Notes under the pieces: generated by a model | What the model was told of the DNA's origin: nothing | Database searches by the model: none | The model's input: the letters and a program-made list of their open reading frames with translations, nothing else | From: SOJZ01 sp964556565 | GTDB lineage: Archaea > Thermoproteota > Bathyarchaeia > Bathyarchaeales > Bathyarchaeaceae | Length of the DNA: 64,000 nt | NCBI GenBank assembly: GCA_964556565.1 | Contig: CAZKWF010000001.1 | Location: 112,328 to 176,327 of the forward strand | Reading direction: 5' to 3' | Shown: positions 1-8,631 of the stretch, in pieces | How the letters are laid out: every line of letters begins with the position of its first letter | Position numbering within the stretch: position 1 is the stretch's first letter | Program-made: the position numbers and the translations under genes

Positions 1-1010
1 GTGCTCTACTCTCTTCCACATCTTGAACTGTGGTTAGTTTCATTTCAAACTCTCTTTGACTATACATGTACGCCAGCTGGAAGGATGCACTTTCAATTGA
101 AGAGAACGTTGCGTTTAACATCGAATACAACATTTCCTCATCCAGCATCTCACCTGGTGTTATGTCAGGTATTTCTCCATACATTAGAGACACTAACGAT
201 TGGATGAAATCTTCGCTTTGAATTGTCACCTCAAAATCCACTGTAGCGCCACCTGTTATGGTTTCTTTCGTCGTTTCCAATTCAGTGCACTCAAATGCGC
301 CATCAGTCATTTCATATAGCGAACCTTCCCCTGTTCCGACAATGCTTTCAGCTTGCCCAAGCATCATATCAAGTTCCTCTTCATCTAACTCTATACCATA
401 GAAACTGCCATAGGCGACTGTTACGTCTCCATTAAGGGAAAGATATGTTCTGTTTCCTTGAAAGTCCATATTCAAGTCACTTAACACAAAACCTGGCAAC
501 GCGTGGACTGTTATTGCGCCACTCACCGTGTTGTCCGAGAATTCCCCCGTCACTTGAAAGTCTGTGGAGTTAAACGGAAATTCTGATGCGGTACTTGGGG
601 GCAAGATTACTGAACAGTTAACCCCCATGCTAACAAGGCTCTCCGAACCTTCTCCAATGTAGGAAAAGGTTGTTGCATTGAACGGAAACTGCGCCGCTTC
701 CTCTGGTGGGACGACAAACATGAAATCAGCTGATGCAACCGTTAAGTCGTTGCTCTTCGTGAAACCTAAAAATCCATGTGTTTCAGGCATGGTATAAGGG
801 AACGTGACTCCTGTAGAATCCAACGCTACTGCTATAACAACGCGTCCATCTGGGTATACGATGAAACTCGCTTCCACATCTTCAGAAGAAGTCGGATATA
901 ATTCAGCATTCACATGAGATGTTTGTGCCATGAAAATCGACAGAATTGAAAGTGTTAGAACTGACATCAGCGTTATCATCATGATTTTGCTATTTCTTTT
1001 CATTCTCATT
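1..1010 (-). CDS. Predicted exported protein, 3' end cut by window edge
   Basis: Reading the minus strand from an ATG at 1010 (or ATG at 1004) gives an uninterrupted frame of about 336 codons that runs off the left edge, so the C-terminus is missing. The N-terminus has a basic start (MRMKRNSK) followed by a hydrophobic stretch to about residue 28 (ITLMSVLTLSILSIF) and then AQTSHVNA, which looks like a signal peptide. The rest is acidic, rich in Thr, Ser and Val, with many short beta-like segments and no Cys cluster, as in archaeal surface proteins. A TATA-like TTTATAA lies at 1044-1050 on the opposite strand, about 35-40 bases upstream. I do not recognise a family. It is divergent from the ABC exporter genes at 1153. 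Confidence 0.75.
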
Positions 1011-1152
1011 TTCACCGGTTATAACTGTAAATCACGTAAAGCATTTATAAGCTTGGTGAATTATGCAATCGAACTATAGAGACAGATTGTAGAATTAGAT
1101 ATAATTCAGATTCAGAACTAGAGGAGAGGATGAGACCACGCGAATCACAACA

Positions 1153-2322
1153 ATGTGCATACGAAACCTTCTTCGCAGACGACTCAGAACTTCACTTTGC
1201 ATCCTCGGCATCACCTTAGCCGTCATGTTCATAGTAACCATTGGCGCGACAACTTCAAGATACACGACCATCATCAGAGAAATGAACATATTCTTCAGCG
1301 AGGACATTGTGGTCGTCGCCCAAGGCTCTATAGTAGTCCAAGCGTTTCCGATAAGTGGAGGAAATCTCCCAGAAGACATAGTTGACGAAGTGAAGCAGAT
1401 AGAAGGAGTGAAAACAGCGGTTCCGATGCTAGTCTTCTTCGGCTATGAACTTGAAGATGCTATTCAACTTGTACCAACAAACATCAGCATTGGAATACCT
1501 TCTGAAAGATGGGAAATTTTGGTTGGGTCTACGCCTCTGAAACCTGATGGAAGATGGCCATCCGCAAATTCAAGCGCGAAAGAAGTCACAATCGGTCCAT
1601 CTCTTGTTGACCAATACAACCTCGCCCTCGGCTCAACAATAAGAATCAAGAATTATAACCTAACAATTGTAGGAATTCTCGACACTCCTTCAACGACTCT
1701 GGCTCGCGTGATTATCATGCCTCTCAGACTAGCTCAATGCGTATATTTTCCCACAAATTCCTCATGGATTAACATGATGGTTGTCGAGCCGGAAGAAGAA
1801 AGTATGGGAAAAGAAGTTGTGGAGAACATCGAAGCGAACATTACAGGTGTTAAGGCCTTAACGGCTGATGAGAGAAACGAGATTATTGCGCCTCTTCTCT
1901 CTGATATCGAGACGTGGAATCTGGGAATGAGGGGCATGCTCTTCTTTTTGAGCATGATCCTTGTGACAACGGTTGCCATAATGAACGTTTCTGAGAGGAG
2001 AAGAGATTTTGCCACATTGGGCGCTCTAGGTGCCTCCAGAAAATCCATCTTCCGCATGGTCATTACTGAAACCACTTTAATAGGCTTTTTTGGCGGGCTT
2101 CTCGGAATATTAACAGGCACGGTTGCAACGCTTTTTCTGGCGAGCATTTACACACGCATTCCACTGGCACTGTTCTTCCAAGGCTTATTCGGCGTAGTTT
2201 CTCCCATTTTCATGATTGAAATTCTAGCATCCACTCTTATTGTAAGCTGTGTTGCCGGCATCATTCCAGCCATAAGTGCTATGAACGCAAACATTTCGGA
2301 AGTTTTGAGGTCAGAATATTGA
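1153..2322 (+). CDS. ABC transporter permease, MacB/FtsX type
   Basis: Membrane subunit of a MacB/LolCE-type exporter. One hydrophobic segment near residues 15-35 is followed by a soluble extracytoplasmic domain to about residue 255, then three hydrophobic segments near 260-282, 305-330 and 355-378, which is the standard FtsX/MacB_PCD layout. The conserved sequence after TM2 (ERRRDFATLGALGASRKSI) is typical of the family. The start is uncertain: ATG 1153 has no Shine-Dalgarno, whereas a GGAGAGG sits just before an ATG at 1130 in another frame, so the true N-terminus may begin upstream with a frame problem. The stop overlaps the TTG start of the ATPase gene, so the two are surely co-translated. 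Substrate unknown. Confidence 0.9.
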   Translation: MCIRNLLRRRLRTSLCILGITLAVMFIVTIGATTSRYTTIIREMNIFFSEDIVVVAQGSIVVQAFPISGGNLPEDIVDEVKQIEGVKTAVPMLVFFGYELEDAIQLVPTNISIGIPSERWEILVGSTPLKPDGRWPSANSSAKEVTIGPSLVDQYNLALGSTIRIKNYNLTIVGILDTPSTTLARVIIMPLRLAQCVYFPTNSSWINMMVVEPEEESMGKEVVENIEANITGVKALTADERNEIIAPLLSDIETWNLGMRGMLFFLSMILVTTVAIMNVSERRRDFATLGALGASRKSIFRMVITETTLIGFFGGLLGILTGTVATLFLASIYTRIPLALFFQGLFGVVSPIFMIEILASTLIVSCVAGIIPAISAMNANISEVLRSEY

Positions 2323-2990
2323 TTGTAAGGACAATAGAGTTAACGCGCATATATCGCCTTGGTTCCTCCCCCATAATCGCGGTGAACAAAGTCAATCTTG
2401 AGGTGGATAAAGCGAACCTTGTGGCGATTATGGGGCCGTCTGGCTCCGGAAAGACCACGCTCCTAAATCTCATGGGACTAAATGACCAGCCAACATTTGG
2501 AAAGGTCTTTATCAATGAAAAAGATACCTCGCTTCTGGCTGAAAAGGAACGAAGAAAGACAAGACTTCAAAATGTTGGATTCGTTTTTCAGACATTCAAT
2601 CTATTGCCTACACTTACGACCCTTGAAAACGTTGAGTTGCCAATGGCGCTGGCTAATATCTCTCAGGAGACGCAAAGGCGAAGAGCTGTTCAACTCCTCG
2701 AAACCGTTGGACTGGCAAGTAGGTTTCAACACAGGCCAAGGGAACTCAGCACTGGAGAAATGCAGCGGGTGGCAATTGCGAGAGCTCTTGCAAATAATCC
2801 GTCTTTGATCCTTGCAGATGAACCCACGGGTGAACTTGACTCTGAAACAGGGTTTGAAATCATAGAACTGCTTTCCGACATGTGCAAAAAACAGAAGGCA
2901 GCTGCAGTGGTTGCCACACACGACGAAAAAATGGTCGAACTTGCAGATGTAACATATAAAATCCGTGATGGTTCAATTGTACAAGAGTAA
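2319..2990 (+). CDS. ABC transporter ATPase, MacB/LolD type
   Basis: ATP-binding subunit partnered with the upstream permease. Walker A GPSGSGKT is at residues 39-46, the signature LSTGEMQ near 143, Walker B LILADEP near 163, and the switch histidine in VVATHDEKM near 201. At 223 residues it has the usual length of LolD/MacB-type ATPases. The start is TTG at 2319, overlapping the permease stop TGA (2320-2322) by three bases, a typical coupled arrangement. The pair acts at the cytoplasmic membrane, probably in export of a peptide, lipid or drug; nothing in the neighbourhood identifies the substrate. Confidence 0.93.
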   Translation: MIVRTIELTRIYRLGSSPIIAVNKVNLEVDKANLVAIMGPSGSGKTTLLNLMGLNDQPTFGKVFINEKDTSLLAEKERRKTRLQNVGFVFQTFNLLPTLTTLENVELPMALANISQETQRRRAVQLLETVGLASRFQHRPRELSTGEMQRVAIARALANNPSLILADEPTGELDSETGFEIIELLSDMCKKQKAAAVVATHDEKMVELADVTYKIRDGSIVQE

Positions 2991-3025
2991 ACGTAGAAAC
3001 ATTGCTTCACACTGGTGGCTGAATA

Positions 3026-3643
3026 CTAAAACTTCATGTATTCTTCTCGAATTCCCTCTTTAGTGATGATGAAAAAATCCGCACCGTCGCCGCTCATGAT
3101 ATCTCGGCTTACTGCTGATTTTATGGCTCTAACCACAAGCGCTTTCGCTTCCTCGACAGGCATGTTCTCTTTGAATCCTTCCTCTAAGACTCCAACAGCG
3201 ATAGCTGCTCCAGAGCCTACAACAGCGAATTTGTCAGGGATGAGCGATCCTAATATGTCTAGTGAGTAAAGGGTTGCTCCCTCTTCGTCGATTCCACCTA
3301 TCAGAGTTTGGGTAATGAGTGGGGCTAGACGTCGATTGAAGAGCAAGTTAGACATCAGTTTAGCAGCAGACTTGACAGGCATCGGTCTTCCCGTGTCGAG
3401 ACTGAAAAGGTTTGCGTAAGCCTCCATTTCACGAACCAAGATTTGCATATCGGAAACCAATCCTGCACATGCTGCACCAATTCTGTCAGTTATCTTGAAA
3501 ACCTTCTTTCCAACCCGGCTAACCACCATGTAGCCATACGAAACCCTCTTTTCAGAGGCTAGTATCACCCCGTCGGAGCAGACGACACCTATAGTAGTTG
3601 CGCCTGGGATATAGAGATATCGTGACTGTGCTTGTTCATCCAA
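3026..3643 (-). CDS. psmB: Proteasome beta subunit
   Basis: Catalytic subunit of the archaeal 20S proteasome. A short propeptide of about 15 residues ends at PGA and is followed by TTIGVV, so Thr16 would be the N-terminal nucleophile after autocleavage. The Lys of ASEKR (about residue 32) and the SGDGAD segment near the C-terminus, which carries the conserved Ser and Asp, are present. Length (205 residues) is normal. It is transcribed convergently to the ABC exporter and divergently from the NAD-salvage genes. Archaea often carry two beta genes; I see only this one and no alpha subunit here. Confidence 0.95.
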   Translation of the reverse strand: MDEQAQSRYLYIPGATTIGVVCSDGVILASEKRVSYGYMVVSRVGKKVFKITDRIGAACAGLVSDMQILVREMEAYANLFSLDTGRPMPVKSAAKLMSNLLFNRRLAPLITQTLIGGIDEEGATLYSLDILGSLIPDKFAVVGSGAAIAVGVLEEGFKENMPVEEAKALVVRAIKSAVSRDIMSGDGADFFIITKEGIREEYMKF

Positions 3644-3911
3644 GTTTGTTTCCCCCGTTCATGCACTAAAAGGTTAAGAGACTATTAAATTTAACCGCAA
3701 AATTTTAAACTTTCCTCTAGACTAAACACTATGAAGTTTATCTTCAAATCTTTGACATAGAGCTGAGGAATTAACGTGGTCTACGTTTGTTGCTGAGAAT
3801 CAGTGGAATCTGGTACGCAGTTATCGTGGAAAGCGAAAAGGTCTTTGGTTCCTTCGTTGGAAAGCTTTTTTAGGGCTTCTTTTTAATCATCATCATTCTT
3901 AGAGGGATTGC

Positions 3912-4394
3912 ATGAAAGAAAAGTTGCTGGAAGAAGAGATTGGAGATTTGTTACGCAAGCATAAACTGAAGATTGGGGTCGCAGAATCAGCTACAGGAGG
4001 ACTAATATCACATAAAATAACAAATATTCCGGGCAGCTCTGAATATTTTGAAGGATCTATAATTTCTTACAGTAACAAAGTAAAAACGAATCTTTTAGCC
4101 GTCAAGGAAAGTACCCTCAGAAATTATGGGGCGGTGAGCTCTGAAACTAGTAAAGAAATGGCTCAGAGAGTCAGAAGAGAAATGGACACTGATATAGGCT
4201 TGGCGTCTACAGGCATTGCTGGACCTAGCGGTGGCACTTCAGAAAAACCTGTTGGTCTGGTCTATATCGGATTGGCAACCAAAGATGTTCTTATATCTAG
4301 AAAATATATTTTTCATGGAAATCGGGATGAAAATAAAAAGACTTTCTCACATGCAGCTTTAAACACACTGAAGAAATATCTATCGGAATTATGA
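3912..4394 (+). CDS. pncC: CinA C-terminal-domain protein (NMN deamidase, PncC-like)
   Basis: Matches the stand-alone CinA_C domain: AESATGG at residues 24-30, GSIISYSN, the VSSETS segment and GIAGPSGGTSEKPVG near 103-117. Bacterial relatives deamidate nicotinamide mononucleotide to nicotinate mononucleotide in pyridine-nucleotide recycling. The start ATG 3912 is preceded by AGAGGG. The gene lies 28 bases upstream of an NMN adenylyltransferase, which supports a role in NAD metabolism. The other half of a full-length CinA (the MoCF-like domain) is encoded separately at 21648 in this window. Family assignment is secure; the exact activity in this organism is inferred. Confidence 0.88.
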   Translation: MKEKLLEEEIGDLLRKHKLKIGVAESATGGLISHKITNIPGSSEYFEGSIISYSNKVKTNLLAVKESTLRNYGAVSSETSKEMAQRVRREMDTDIGLASTGIAGPSGGTSEKPVGLVYIGLATKDVLISRKYIFHGNRDENKKTFSHAALNTLKKYLSEL

Positions 4395-4422
4395 TAAGTT
4401 ATTTGAAAAGTGGCGAAGAATC

Positions 4423-4923
4423 GTGAAGGGCCTATTCGTGGGGAGGTTTCAACCTTTTCATCTGGGGCATTTAAAAGCCATAAAATGGATCTTAGAAAGA
4501 TGCGAAAACATAACTGTCGTAATAGGAAGTTCACAGGAATCCTTCACCAAGAAAAACCCATTTACATTTGAAGAAAGAAAAGAGATGATCAAAAGATCGT
4601 TAGAAAAAGAAAGTGTTAAAGAAGAACAATATGAAATAATCGGGATTCCTGACGTTTTTAATTGTGAACGTTGGGTTAAAAGCATTTTAAGCAAAGCAAA
4701 ATTTGACGTTGTTTTCACAAAAAGCCTCTGGGTAAAACAATGTTTTGACCTTTTTGAAATCACTGTGAAAGAACATCCCATGTTTGGACGTTATTCCGCT
4801 AGAAAAATTAGGAGAATGATGAAAGAAGATGAAGATTGGGAAGAACTTGTTCCGAGGACAGTAAGTAAATCCGTCAAGGAAATTCGCGGCATAGAAAGGC
4901 TGCGGGACGGTAAAAACAGATAA
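4423..4923 (+). CDS. nadM: Nicotinamide-nucleotide adenylyltransferase, archaeal NadM type
   Basis: Joins NMN (or NaMN) and ATP to make NAD. The nucleotidyltransferase motif GRFQPFHLGH is at residues 7-16, near the very N-terminus as in archaeal NadM, and an ISxxR-type pattern is represented by RYSARKIRRMM near residue 126. The start is GTG at 4423. Length of 166 residues is normal for the archaeal single-domain enzyme. It follows the pncC-like gene on the same strand, with which it probably forms an operon. Confidence 0.93.
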   Translation: MKGLFVGRFQPFHLGHLKAIKWILERCENITVVIGSSQESFTKKNPFTFEERKEMIKRSLEKESVKEEQYEIIGIPDVFNCERWVKSILSKAKFDVVFTKSLWVKQCFDLFEITVKEHPMFGRYSARKIRRMMKEDEDWEELVPRTVSKSVKEIRGIERLRDGKNR

Positions 4924-5038
4924 ATTTTCATCGATAAACGCTTGAAGTTTCTATAACTTTTTAACGAGTTCAAATCTTGTGCTTTGATGAAGCTTTCAAT
5001 ATCTTTGTCAACTTGAGTTCCCTATTTTTGAAAGAAAC

Positions 5039-5100
5039 ATTTATATTACTCTATCTCTATTTGATGTTTCTCTAATAGAAATCGATAAAAATCGATTAGA
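5039..5100 (+). promoter_or_regulatory. Promoter and candidate operator for the ArsR-type gene at 5112
   Basis: A TATA-like TTTATATTA starts at about 5039. Some 25-30 bases downstream, where transcription would begin, is a perfect inverted repeat AATCGAT-AAAA-ATCGATT at 5080-5097, nested in a looser pair TCTAAT (5071-5076) and ATTAGA (5095-5100). The repeat ends just before the AAAGAGG ribosome-binding site of the downstream winged-helix gene. A dyad over the start site, in front of a regulator gene, suggests autorepression; the binding protein is inferred. Confidence 0.5.
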
Positions 5101-5111
5101 AAGAGGCAAAA

Positions 5112-5672
5112 ATGAAAATGTCGGAAGAATTGAAAGATGAAATGAAAAAACTCAAGGAAGAACTAGCTAATATGAAGGAACAACTAAGTGAAATGTCGGA
5201 TAGACTGCGAAGGAAGCCTCGAGGTTTCCACATAGACATGGGGGGAAAAATACACGACTACGTTGGGGACATTATGGAAGGAGTGGCAGAAGGAATCAGC
5301 GGCGAACTTGAAAGATCAGTGTTCATCGGCCCACACGGCGTAAGAGTGTCTAGAGGAAGACGCGAAGAAGATATAGTCAAAACTGACCCGGCAAAAGCAG
5401 CTTCTGCAATGAGCGCCCTCGGAAACGAGCATAGGCTGAGAGTTCTCGGGGAACTTGTGTACGGTGGACGATACATTAGCGAACTGCAAGACAAGCTTTC
5501 TGAAATCACCGCTAGCACGCTTTCCAGTCACCTCGACGTCCTTGAAAAGGCTGGTCTTGTAGCTCAAGAGAAGGTTAGGGGAAGATATCTAATCACCATA
5601 CCCGGAAGAATGGCGTACAAGATGGCGAAAAAAATCGCCAGACTCATCGAGAAGGAACTGGAACCAGAATGA
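5112..5672 (+). CDS. ArsR-like winged-helix regulator with N-terminal coiled coil
   Basis: Residues 1-36 are a heptad-rich, charged helix (KDEMKKLKEELANMKEQL) likely to be a coiled coil. A linker of about 55 residues includes a Gly-rich acidic stretch. Residues 90-180 form an ArsR-type winged helix: ALGNEHRLRVLGELVYGG, the recognition-helix region TASTLSSHLDVLEKAGLV, and a wing VRGRYLITIPG. Similar long archaeal regulators combine a coiled coil with this domain. ATG 5112 has AAAGAGG upstream; ATG 5118 is an alternative. The stop overlaps the next start (ATGA), so the pair is one operon. A dyad in its leader suggests autoregulation. No metal-binding Cys pair is evident. Confidence 0.82.
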   Translation: MKMSEELKDEMKKLKEELANMKEQLSEMSDRLRRKPRGFHIDMGGKIHDYVGDIMEGVAEGISGELERSVFIGPHGVRVSRGRREEDIVKTDPAKAASAMSALGNEHRLRVLGELVYGGRYISELQDKLSEITASTLSSHLDVLEKAGLVAQEKVRGRYLITIPGRMAYKMAKKIARLIEKELEPE

Positions 5673-6289
5673 GATATCTAAATCATAAACTTAGTAATGA
5701 ACCTCTGAAGATTGTCGAAGACACAACACTGTTGAAAAACGAAAGATGCGTTGTGGATGCCCTAGAAGGCTCCTTAGCTCTCCCTATACTAATTGACGAA
5801 AAGGTTCAAGGATACGTTTTCCACGGGACAGGTAAACTCGTGGTAGACTCGATTATTGAGACAACGAAAGGAGCCGTCGGAAAACCTACTGTCAAAGACT
5901 TGAAACACCCATTTATGATGCTTGGAGGGGCTGAAGAAATCAAAGATAATTTAGGTGACGCTGAAACCTCTGATCTACAGAATGCAGGTTACGAAAGCGT
6001 AGACGCCTTTATAGAGCATGCAGAAGAACTCTGTGGACGTATGTTGAAAGGAAAACACTGCCACGTAGACTTCGATGGAAAAGGCTCTCGATTGTTCGCA
6101 TTTCTGAATGAAGAAGGCAAAATAGATATTTTGGTCTCAAAAAACGACAAGTTGGTGTACAAGTCGGAAAGGAAGGTCTATCTATCAAAAGGAAGCAAAA
6201 GCGTTTTGAAACGTCCCCAAGAGATCATAGTGTCGAGAAAAGGAAAAACAGTGGTTATCGCCAACAACGACATCTTGATTGAGAAATAG
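5669..6289 (+). CDS. Conserved hypothetical protein co-transcribed with ArsR-like regulator
   Basis: A 206-residue soluble protein that I do not recognise. It starts at an ATGA overlap with the upstream regulator, so translation is coupled. The sequence is mixed alpha/beta and acidic, with a Cys-rich patch in the middle (C at ELCGRMLKGKHCHVDF) and a C-terminal beta-rich segment ending at EIIVSRKGKTVVIANNDIL. No signal peptide or membrane segment is visible. Position suggests it is the target or partner of the regulator, for example a sensor or effector, but this is inference only. Confidence 0.75.
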   Translation: MRYLNHKLSNEPLKIVEDTTLLKNERCVVDALEGSLALPILIDEKVQGYVFHGTGKLVVDSIIETTKGAVGKPTVKDLKHPFMMLGGAEEIKDNLGDAETSDLQNAGYESVDAFIEHAEELCGRMLKGKHCHVDFDGKGSRLFAFLNEEGKIDILVSKNDKLVYKSERKVYLSKGSKSVLKRPQEIIVSRKGKTVVIANNDILIEK

Positions 6290-6343
6290 CTCTAATACAA
6301 AAAATTGAAAGTCAACCAAGCCTGAGAGTCTTGTCTTTTGAAA

Positions 6344-7162
6344 CTAGCGAGCAGACGAGAAAAGAGACACACAAATAGGATCCCCTATTTTCACCTTGAG
6401 CGCTTCAGAGGCGTTCCCCTGATTTACAGAGACTTCCAGAAAGCCGCTACTTCCAATGAGCACCAACGGCGTTTTGACTGGAACCTCTCCATAGGCTGAG
6501 CAAAACTTCAACTTCAACACTCTTTTTCTAAACTTCACGTAAAGCAGACAGCCCTCTTTCATACCAACCTTTGTAAGGTCCTTTGTTGAGATGTTACTGA
6601 CGACATTGCCGAAATCATCTATGTAAAGAACCTCTCCGAGCAAACCGCCTTTTACCATTCGAGGTTTCGCAAATTCAGGAATCAAATAGTCATGGATTTC
6701 TGAACCAAACTCAGAGGGGGTGCATCCTTTAGCGAGGTGTGCAGCTGCTGAAGCGAAAATGTCTCTACCATGAAAAGTTCTTGAAATCGTTGGAAGCATG
6801 TAGTGCGGGTTGCTAATGTTATAAACATGGTGTATTCCTTCCCTTTGAGCAGAAAGCATGAGGAGACCGTTATCGGGACCCACGTAGAAATAACGTTTAG
6901 TTTCAACGATGAGAGGACGCCGCTTGGTTCCAACTCCAGGATCTACAACAGCCACGTGAACAGTGCCCACTGGAAAATACGGCGCCGCAGAAGCGAGCAC
7001 AAAGGCGCCCATGTGTATGTTGAACTTTTCAATCTGATGGCTTATGTCTATGATGCGTGCCTCGGGACAGATGGAAAGCATCACTGCCTTCATTTCTGCT
7101 ACGTATGGGTCTTTTACACCAAAATCGGAGAGCAAAGTTATAAGCGGTATAGTTAACCTCAT
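6344..7162 (-). CDS. SAM hydrolase (adenosine-forming), DUF62/chlorinase-fluorinase family
   Basis: Members of this family cleave S-adenosylmethionine with water to adenosine and methionine, using an Asp-Arg-His set. Visible motifs are ITLLSDFG near the N-terminus, VVDPGVGTKRRPL, GPDNGLL, FHGRDIFA and DDFGNVVSNI, spanning both domains of the fold. The ATG at 7162 starts just before the first strand; an in-frame ATG at 7195 would add 11 charged residues and has no ribosome-binding site. About 272 residues is usual. It is a single gene facing the ArsR-like operon. Function as SAM hydrolase rather than halogenase is expected for archaeal members. Confidence 0.9.
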   Translation of the reverse strand: MRLTIPLITLLSDFGVKDPYVAEMKAVMLSICPEARIIDISHQIEKFNIHMGAFVLASAAPYFPVGTVHVAVVDPGVGTKRRPLIVETKRYFYVGPDNGLLMLSAQREGIHHVYNISNPHYMLPTISRTFHGRDIFASAAAHLAKGCTPSEFGSEIHDYLIPEFAKPRMVKGGLLGEVLYIDDFGNVVSNISTKDLTKVGMKEGCLLYVKFRKRVLKLKFCSAYGEVPVKTPLVLIGSSGFLEVSVNQGNASEALKVKIGDPICVSLFSSAR

Positions 7163-7235
7163 AGTCTTCGTATTTCTTTCCCTTTTTGAGTTCATAATAC
7201 TTTCGAACTATGCCTTTTACTTCTTTCATTAGGTT

Positions 7236-7370
7236 GTGACGTATCCCACATCTCACCTAATCACGCTTTCAGATGTAGCCCTAGAAGCAATCAGGTATAG
7301 AAGATTCCTCCATAAACTTGAAATTCTAGAAATGAGAAAAGAGACTCAGGGAATGCGTGTTAGGCTTTAA
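7236..7370 (+). CDS. Possible small protein or gene remnant (44 aa)
   Basis: In the roughly 510-base gap between the SAM hydrolase and the kinase gene, a GTG-initiated frame of 44 codons has a protein-like helical C-terminus (EAIRYRRFLHKLEILEMR). There is no clear ribosome-binding site and no family match. It could be a small gene, a remnant or chance. The rest of the gap (7371-7707) is AT-rich with several TATA-like runs (for example around 7450-7460) and no convincing gene. Confidence 0.2.
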   Translation: MTYPTSHLITLSDVALEAIRYRRFLHKLEILEMRKETQGMRVRL

Positions 7371-7707
7371 AAATAAGCCCTGAAAGAGAAAGGAGAGATT
7401 TTTCTATACACGCACCCCTTCATCGGGAACAGAGTGTGCATCATAATTTCTATATATATTTTTTGCAAATATCTTACAGTCATATATCTTAGGGTAATAT
7501 ATGGACAATCTGGTAGAGAACAATTAGAGATTCATTTCAACTATACTCATGTAAGAACTTGACATTTTCATCCATGAGCGCTTAGAAGATGTGAAACTCG
7601 ACAGATGGGTAGTTATTTTTTGTATCATTGCTCTGAATCGCAGAATTACTCCACAGCAATTTTCTAGTATCCTTTATCTCTCTGAAATCTCATCATTAAA
7701 CTGAAGA

Positions 7708-8490
7708 GTGTTGTTGCATCAAGACGAACAAATTCCTCTAGAGCAACTCAATGAGGAGAAATACGCTCGAGTCTTGTGTTATCCAAAATATGATTCAAAG
7801 GAATTAACAAAACGTCTTGAGGAGCTAAAGAGGCTCGGCATTAAGACACTAGAGTTCTCTGGAGGAAAAACAGCTTTCAACGTACCAGTTTTAGGTAAGG
7901 GCTGCGTAGGCATAGTAGTTGCTGCGCACACACACAGAGGAAAGGCTGCATTGAAAATCCGCAGGGTAGACGCAGATAGAGCTGGGATGCAACACGAAGC
8001 GGAGATGTTGAGAAAAGCAAACGCTGTCAGGGTAGGTCCGAATCTGCTCGATGTAACAGAAAACTTCCTTCTAATGGAGTTTATTGAAGGAACATTGTTT
8101 CCAAAGTGGGTTGAAACGTCTAGTGGAAAGGGAACGAGGGCCAGGACTCAGCTGGTCTTGCGAAACGTCTTAGAGCAGTCCTGGAGACTGGACGAAGAAG
8201 GCTTAGACCATGGAGAGTTGAGCACAGCTCCAAAACATATTCTAGTACGAATGAATGACGAACCTTGCATAGTAGATTTCGAAACCGCCAGTGTCAACCG
8301 AAGAGTTTCCAACGTAACCTCAATCTGTCAATATCTCTTCTTGGGGAGCCATGTCGCAAAGATGATAAAGAGGAAACTCGGTAAAATCGATAAAGCACAA
8401 CTAATAGAGACCTTGAGAAACTATAAGCAAGGGCGTACACTGGAAAACTTCGAAAATATCTTGAACGCATGCAAACTCCGTAAGGTTTAG
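7708..8490 (+). CDS. Predicted Ser/Thr protein kinase, archaeal COG2112 type
   Basis: Atypical eukaryotic-like kinase of about 260 residues. A glycine-rich loop GKGCVG lies at 63-68, the ATP-anchoring Lys is probably K83 in ALKIRR, and a catalytic-loop equivalent occurs at 166-180 (LDHGELSTAPKHILV), with the metal-binding Asp at VDFE 189-192 (DFG replaced by DFE). This arrangement recalls RIO/Bud32-like small kinases. The best start is GTG 7708, with TTG codons immediately after as alternatives. The stop is 36 bases before the tRNA-Pro gene. Substrate unknown; the RNA-processing neighbourhood may hint at a role there. Confidence 0.82.
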   Translation: MLLHQDEQIPLEQLNEEKYARVLCYPKYDSKELTKRLEELKRLGIKTLEFSGGKTAFNVPVLGKGCVGIVVAAHTHRGKAALKIRRVDADRAGMQHEAEMLRKANAVRVGPNLLDVTENFLLMEFIEGTLFPKWVETSSGKGTRARTQLVLRNVLEQSWRLDEEGLDHGELSTAPKHILVRMNDEPCIVDFETASVNRRVSNVTSICQYLFLGSHVAKMIKRKLGKIDKAQLIETLRNYKQGRTLENFENILNACKLRKV

Positions 8491-8525
8491 AAAGGCAACT
8501 AACAAAAAGTTGATGTGCAGAATTT

Positions 8526-8604
8526 GGGGTCGTGGTCCAGTTTGGTCTAAGATTCGCGCTTGGGGTGTGCGAGATCCGGGGTTCAAATCCCCGCGACCCC
8601 ACCA
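8526..8604 (+). tRNA. tRNA-Pro(GGG) with encoded CCA
   Basis: Acceptor GGGGTCG (8526-8532) pairs with CGACCCC, the discriminator is A8601 and CCA is encoded at 8602-8604. The anticodon arm is CGCGC-TTGGGGT-GTGCG with T33 and anticodon GGG. The T arm is CGGGG-TTCAAAT-CCCCG. The D stem is weak (one mismatch). No intron is evident. Confidence 0.93.
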
Positions 8605-8631
8605 AAGAAAAAACATCAGAGGCTTTTACTT

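Noticed and set aside
1..207. Plus-strand frame at the left edge
   Set aside because: The minus strand has a continuous 336-codon frame with a signal peptide over the same region, so this one is a shadow.
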